From assembly GCF_000264995.1 (NCBI RefSeq), contig NW_006767441.1, forward strand, positions 328,255 to 392,254: 64,000 nucleotides of DNA. The letters run 5' to 3'. The translations under genes and the position numbers were made by a program. Below the pieces are notes generated by a model. The model ran no database searches. It had not been told where the DNA came from and worked only from the letters and a program-made list of their open reading frames with translations. Below, piece by piece: positions 62,828 to 64,000 of this stretch (position 1 is the stretch's first letter; each line of letters begins with the position of its first letter). The DNA is from Punctularia strigosozonata HHB-11173 SS5 (lineage: Eukaryota; Basidiomycota; Agaricomycetes; Corticiales; Punctulariaceae).

Positions 62828-64000
62828 CTAGTTGCTATCTCGCAACGGCTTTTGCTTGGATAATCGCAACCCTGGAACGTCGCTCAGGTTCATCTTACGA
62901 GCAAGTGTTGTCCACTATAAATAATCCCGTCAGGAATAGCGACATGTATCAGGAGCAAACGTACCATGAGGGGTGGCTCTGGAAGCAGAAACCCGGACGT
63001 GGCCATATCATTCGCGGTTTGAACCAGCTGAGTCGGTTTCCAGTTGAGCTTCCTGAGCGAGCCCTTGTAAAGGCCCAGCCATGCCTCGTACGTGCGTTCC
63101 TTGGTCAAACGGTTGACCTTTGACATAGCTTTCCAAGTTGCATCTAAATCTGTGCTGGCAGGCGCGGTGCGTCCTGGTGTGATCGGTATGCTTGCGATTT
63201 CCTTCAAGAAGACGGTCTCAAAGGGAGCGAGGAGTAGGAATCCTTGGCCAGCCTTGCCAGCGCGCCCCGTACGGCCCACCCGATGGATATACTGCTCCTG
63301 CGAGGAAGGCATCCCGATCTGGAATACGTGGGTCACGTCCGGAAAGTCCATACCACGGGCCGTTACGTCGCTCGAACAAAGGAGAGCTGATTTGACCTCT
63401 CGGAACGTCTTGGCCACGTTGTCACGCTTCGATTGGGACAACCGCGAGTGAATCTCTAGCACCGGCAAAGGAAGAGGCGGGGAGAGTTTGGAGTAGAGTT
63501 CGGCGGCGAGCTGTGCTTGGCGAGCCGTTGGATAAAAGAAGATGGCTTTCACCTGGCCATTCGCCTTTTTGAGTTCTTGACGGAGGAGGGTGAGTGCAAG
63601 GGCAGGAAGCTCATTCAAAGGAGCTGTGATCACAGTCTGAGGAACTCGCTCGTGGGTGCTAACGTCATCGGGGGAGATTGTACTGATGTGAACATAACCT
63701 GGACTGAGGATGGTGGACGCGATGGTCTTCACTTCCGGCGGTATCGTGGCCGAGAACAGTAGAGTCTGTCTTTGAGAAGGTGGAAGAGTCTGCATGATGG
63801 CTCGAATCTCTGGGTAGAATCCCTGGTCCACGAGGTTATCCGCCTCGTCCAGTACCAGAAAGTCGAGTTTGCCAAAGCAGGCGAGGCGTTGTGGATCTGA
63901 GAGATGGTCCTTGAGGCGCCCTGGTGTCGCAACAAGCAGATCTGGGCGCGTGAGGATCACACGAGAGTCAGTATTGACGTTCGTGCCCCCGGTGGACGTA
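62828..64000 (-). CDS. DEAD-box RNA helicase, MSS116-like, 5' end outside window
   Basis: ATP-dependent RNA helicase; relatives help fold group I/II introns and translate mitochondrial RNAs. Reading leftward from the right edge, motif Ib is in TSTGGTNVNTD, then PTREL-equivalent LVATPGRLKDHL, motif II LDEADNLVDQGF, motif III FSATIPPEV, motif V DVTARGMDFPDVTHVFQIG and motif VI HRVGRTGRAG. The C-terminal extension reads YKGSLRKLNWKPTQLV, then LARKMNLSDVPGLRLS after an intron at about 62968-62910, matching the MSS116 subfamily tail. The stop is at 62828. N-terminal motifs Q, I and Ia are beyond the window. Confidence 0.9.

Overview
This window looks like nuclear DNA of a filamentous basidiomycete, most likely an Agaricomycete. 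The genes carry many short introns of roughly 45-65 bases with GT-AG or occasionally GC-AG ends. They encode fungal proteins such as ATG9, KEX2, CTF18, CLP1 and an ILV2/LEU4-type branched-chain amino acid pathway. Several secreted or uptake proteins (a GH79 hydrolase, a pectin methylesterase, an M28 aminopeptidase, an allantoate-type MFS permease) fit a plant-matter-decaying saprotroph. The genes are packed tightly and lie on both strands.

Layout. 1-2040: 3' part of a DNMT1-type cytosine-5 DNA methyltransferase, more A+T-rich than the rest. 3.7-9.6 kb: acetolactate synthase ILV2 sits between two MYND zinc-finger paralogs that point towards it from either side. 10.1-10.8 kb: a tiny, very intron-rich gene of the ECM15/MTH1187 (UPF0045) family with a 5-base exon. 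11.4-13.4 kb: secreted GH79. 13.5-16.7 kb: ATG9. 16.7-19.1 kb: gene-poor stretch. 19.2-24.8 kb: MCM7 and kexin KEX2, convergent. 25.3-30.6 kb: LEU4 (2-isopropylmalate synthase with a duplicated C-terminal module), divergent from cytosolic glutamyl-tRNA synthetase. 30.9-34.2 kb: SAP-domain TKL-like kinase lacking the VAIK lysine. 34.6-35.9 kb: a non-autonomous inverted-repeat element with a nested hAT-type MITE. 36.0-41.0 kb: M28 aminopeptidase and an MFS permease. 41.2-44.5 kb: CTF18. 45.5-46.4 kb: a secreted protein of unknown role. 47.4-49.1 kb: aromatic aminotransferase. 49.5-50.8 kb: F-box protein. 51.0-53.8 kb: EF-hand external NADH dehydrogenase. 54.1-56.0 kb: CLP1. 56.4-57.6 kb: a second F-box-like protein. 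57.8-59.7 kb: ATP synthase beta. 60.1-61.8 kb: pectin methylesterase. 62.1-62.5 kb: an intact tRNA-Ser(AGA) preceded by a tandem array of its own 3' ends. 62.8 kb to the right edge: an MSS116-type DEAD-box helicase, cut by the window end.

Themes. ILV2 and LEU4 belong to the same pathway (valine, leucine, isoleucine). ILV2, and the LEU4/glutamyl-tRNA synthetase intergenic region, carry Gcn4-like TGACTCA or TGACTCG sites. MCM7 and CTF18 (DNA replication) both carry ACGCGT boxes near their starts. Mitochondrial energy genes (NDE-type dehydrogenase, ATP2, MSS116-type helicase) are concentrated in the last 13 kb.

All exon joins were made by eye from splice signals, reading frame and family conservation. 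No database search was run. I found no virus-derived element and no clear new multi-gene system. The most unusual items are the tRNA 3'-end array, the 5-base exon gene, the duplicated LEU4 module, the kinase without VAIK lysine and the alanine at the ILV2 herbicide-site proline.
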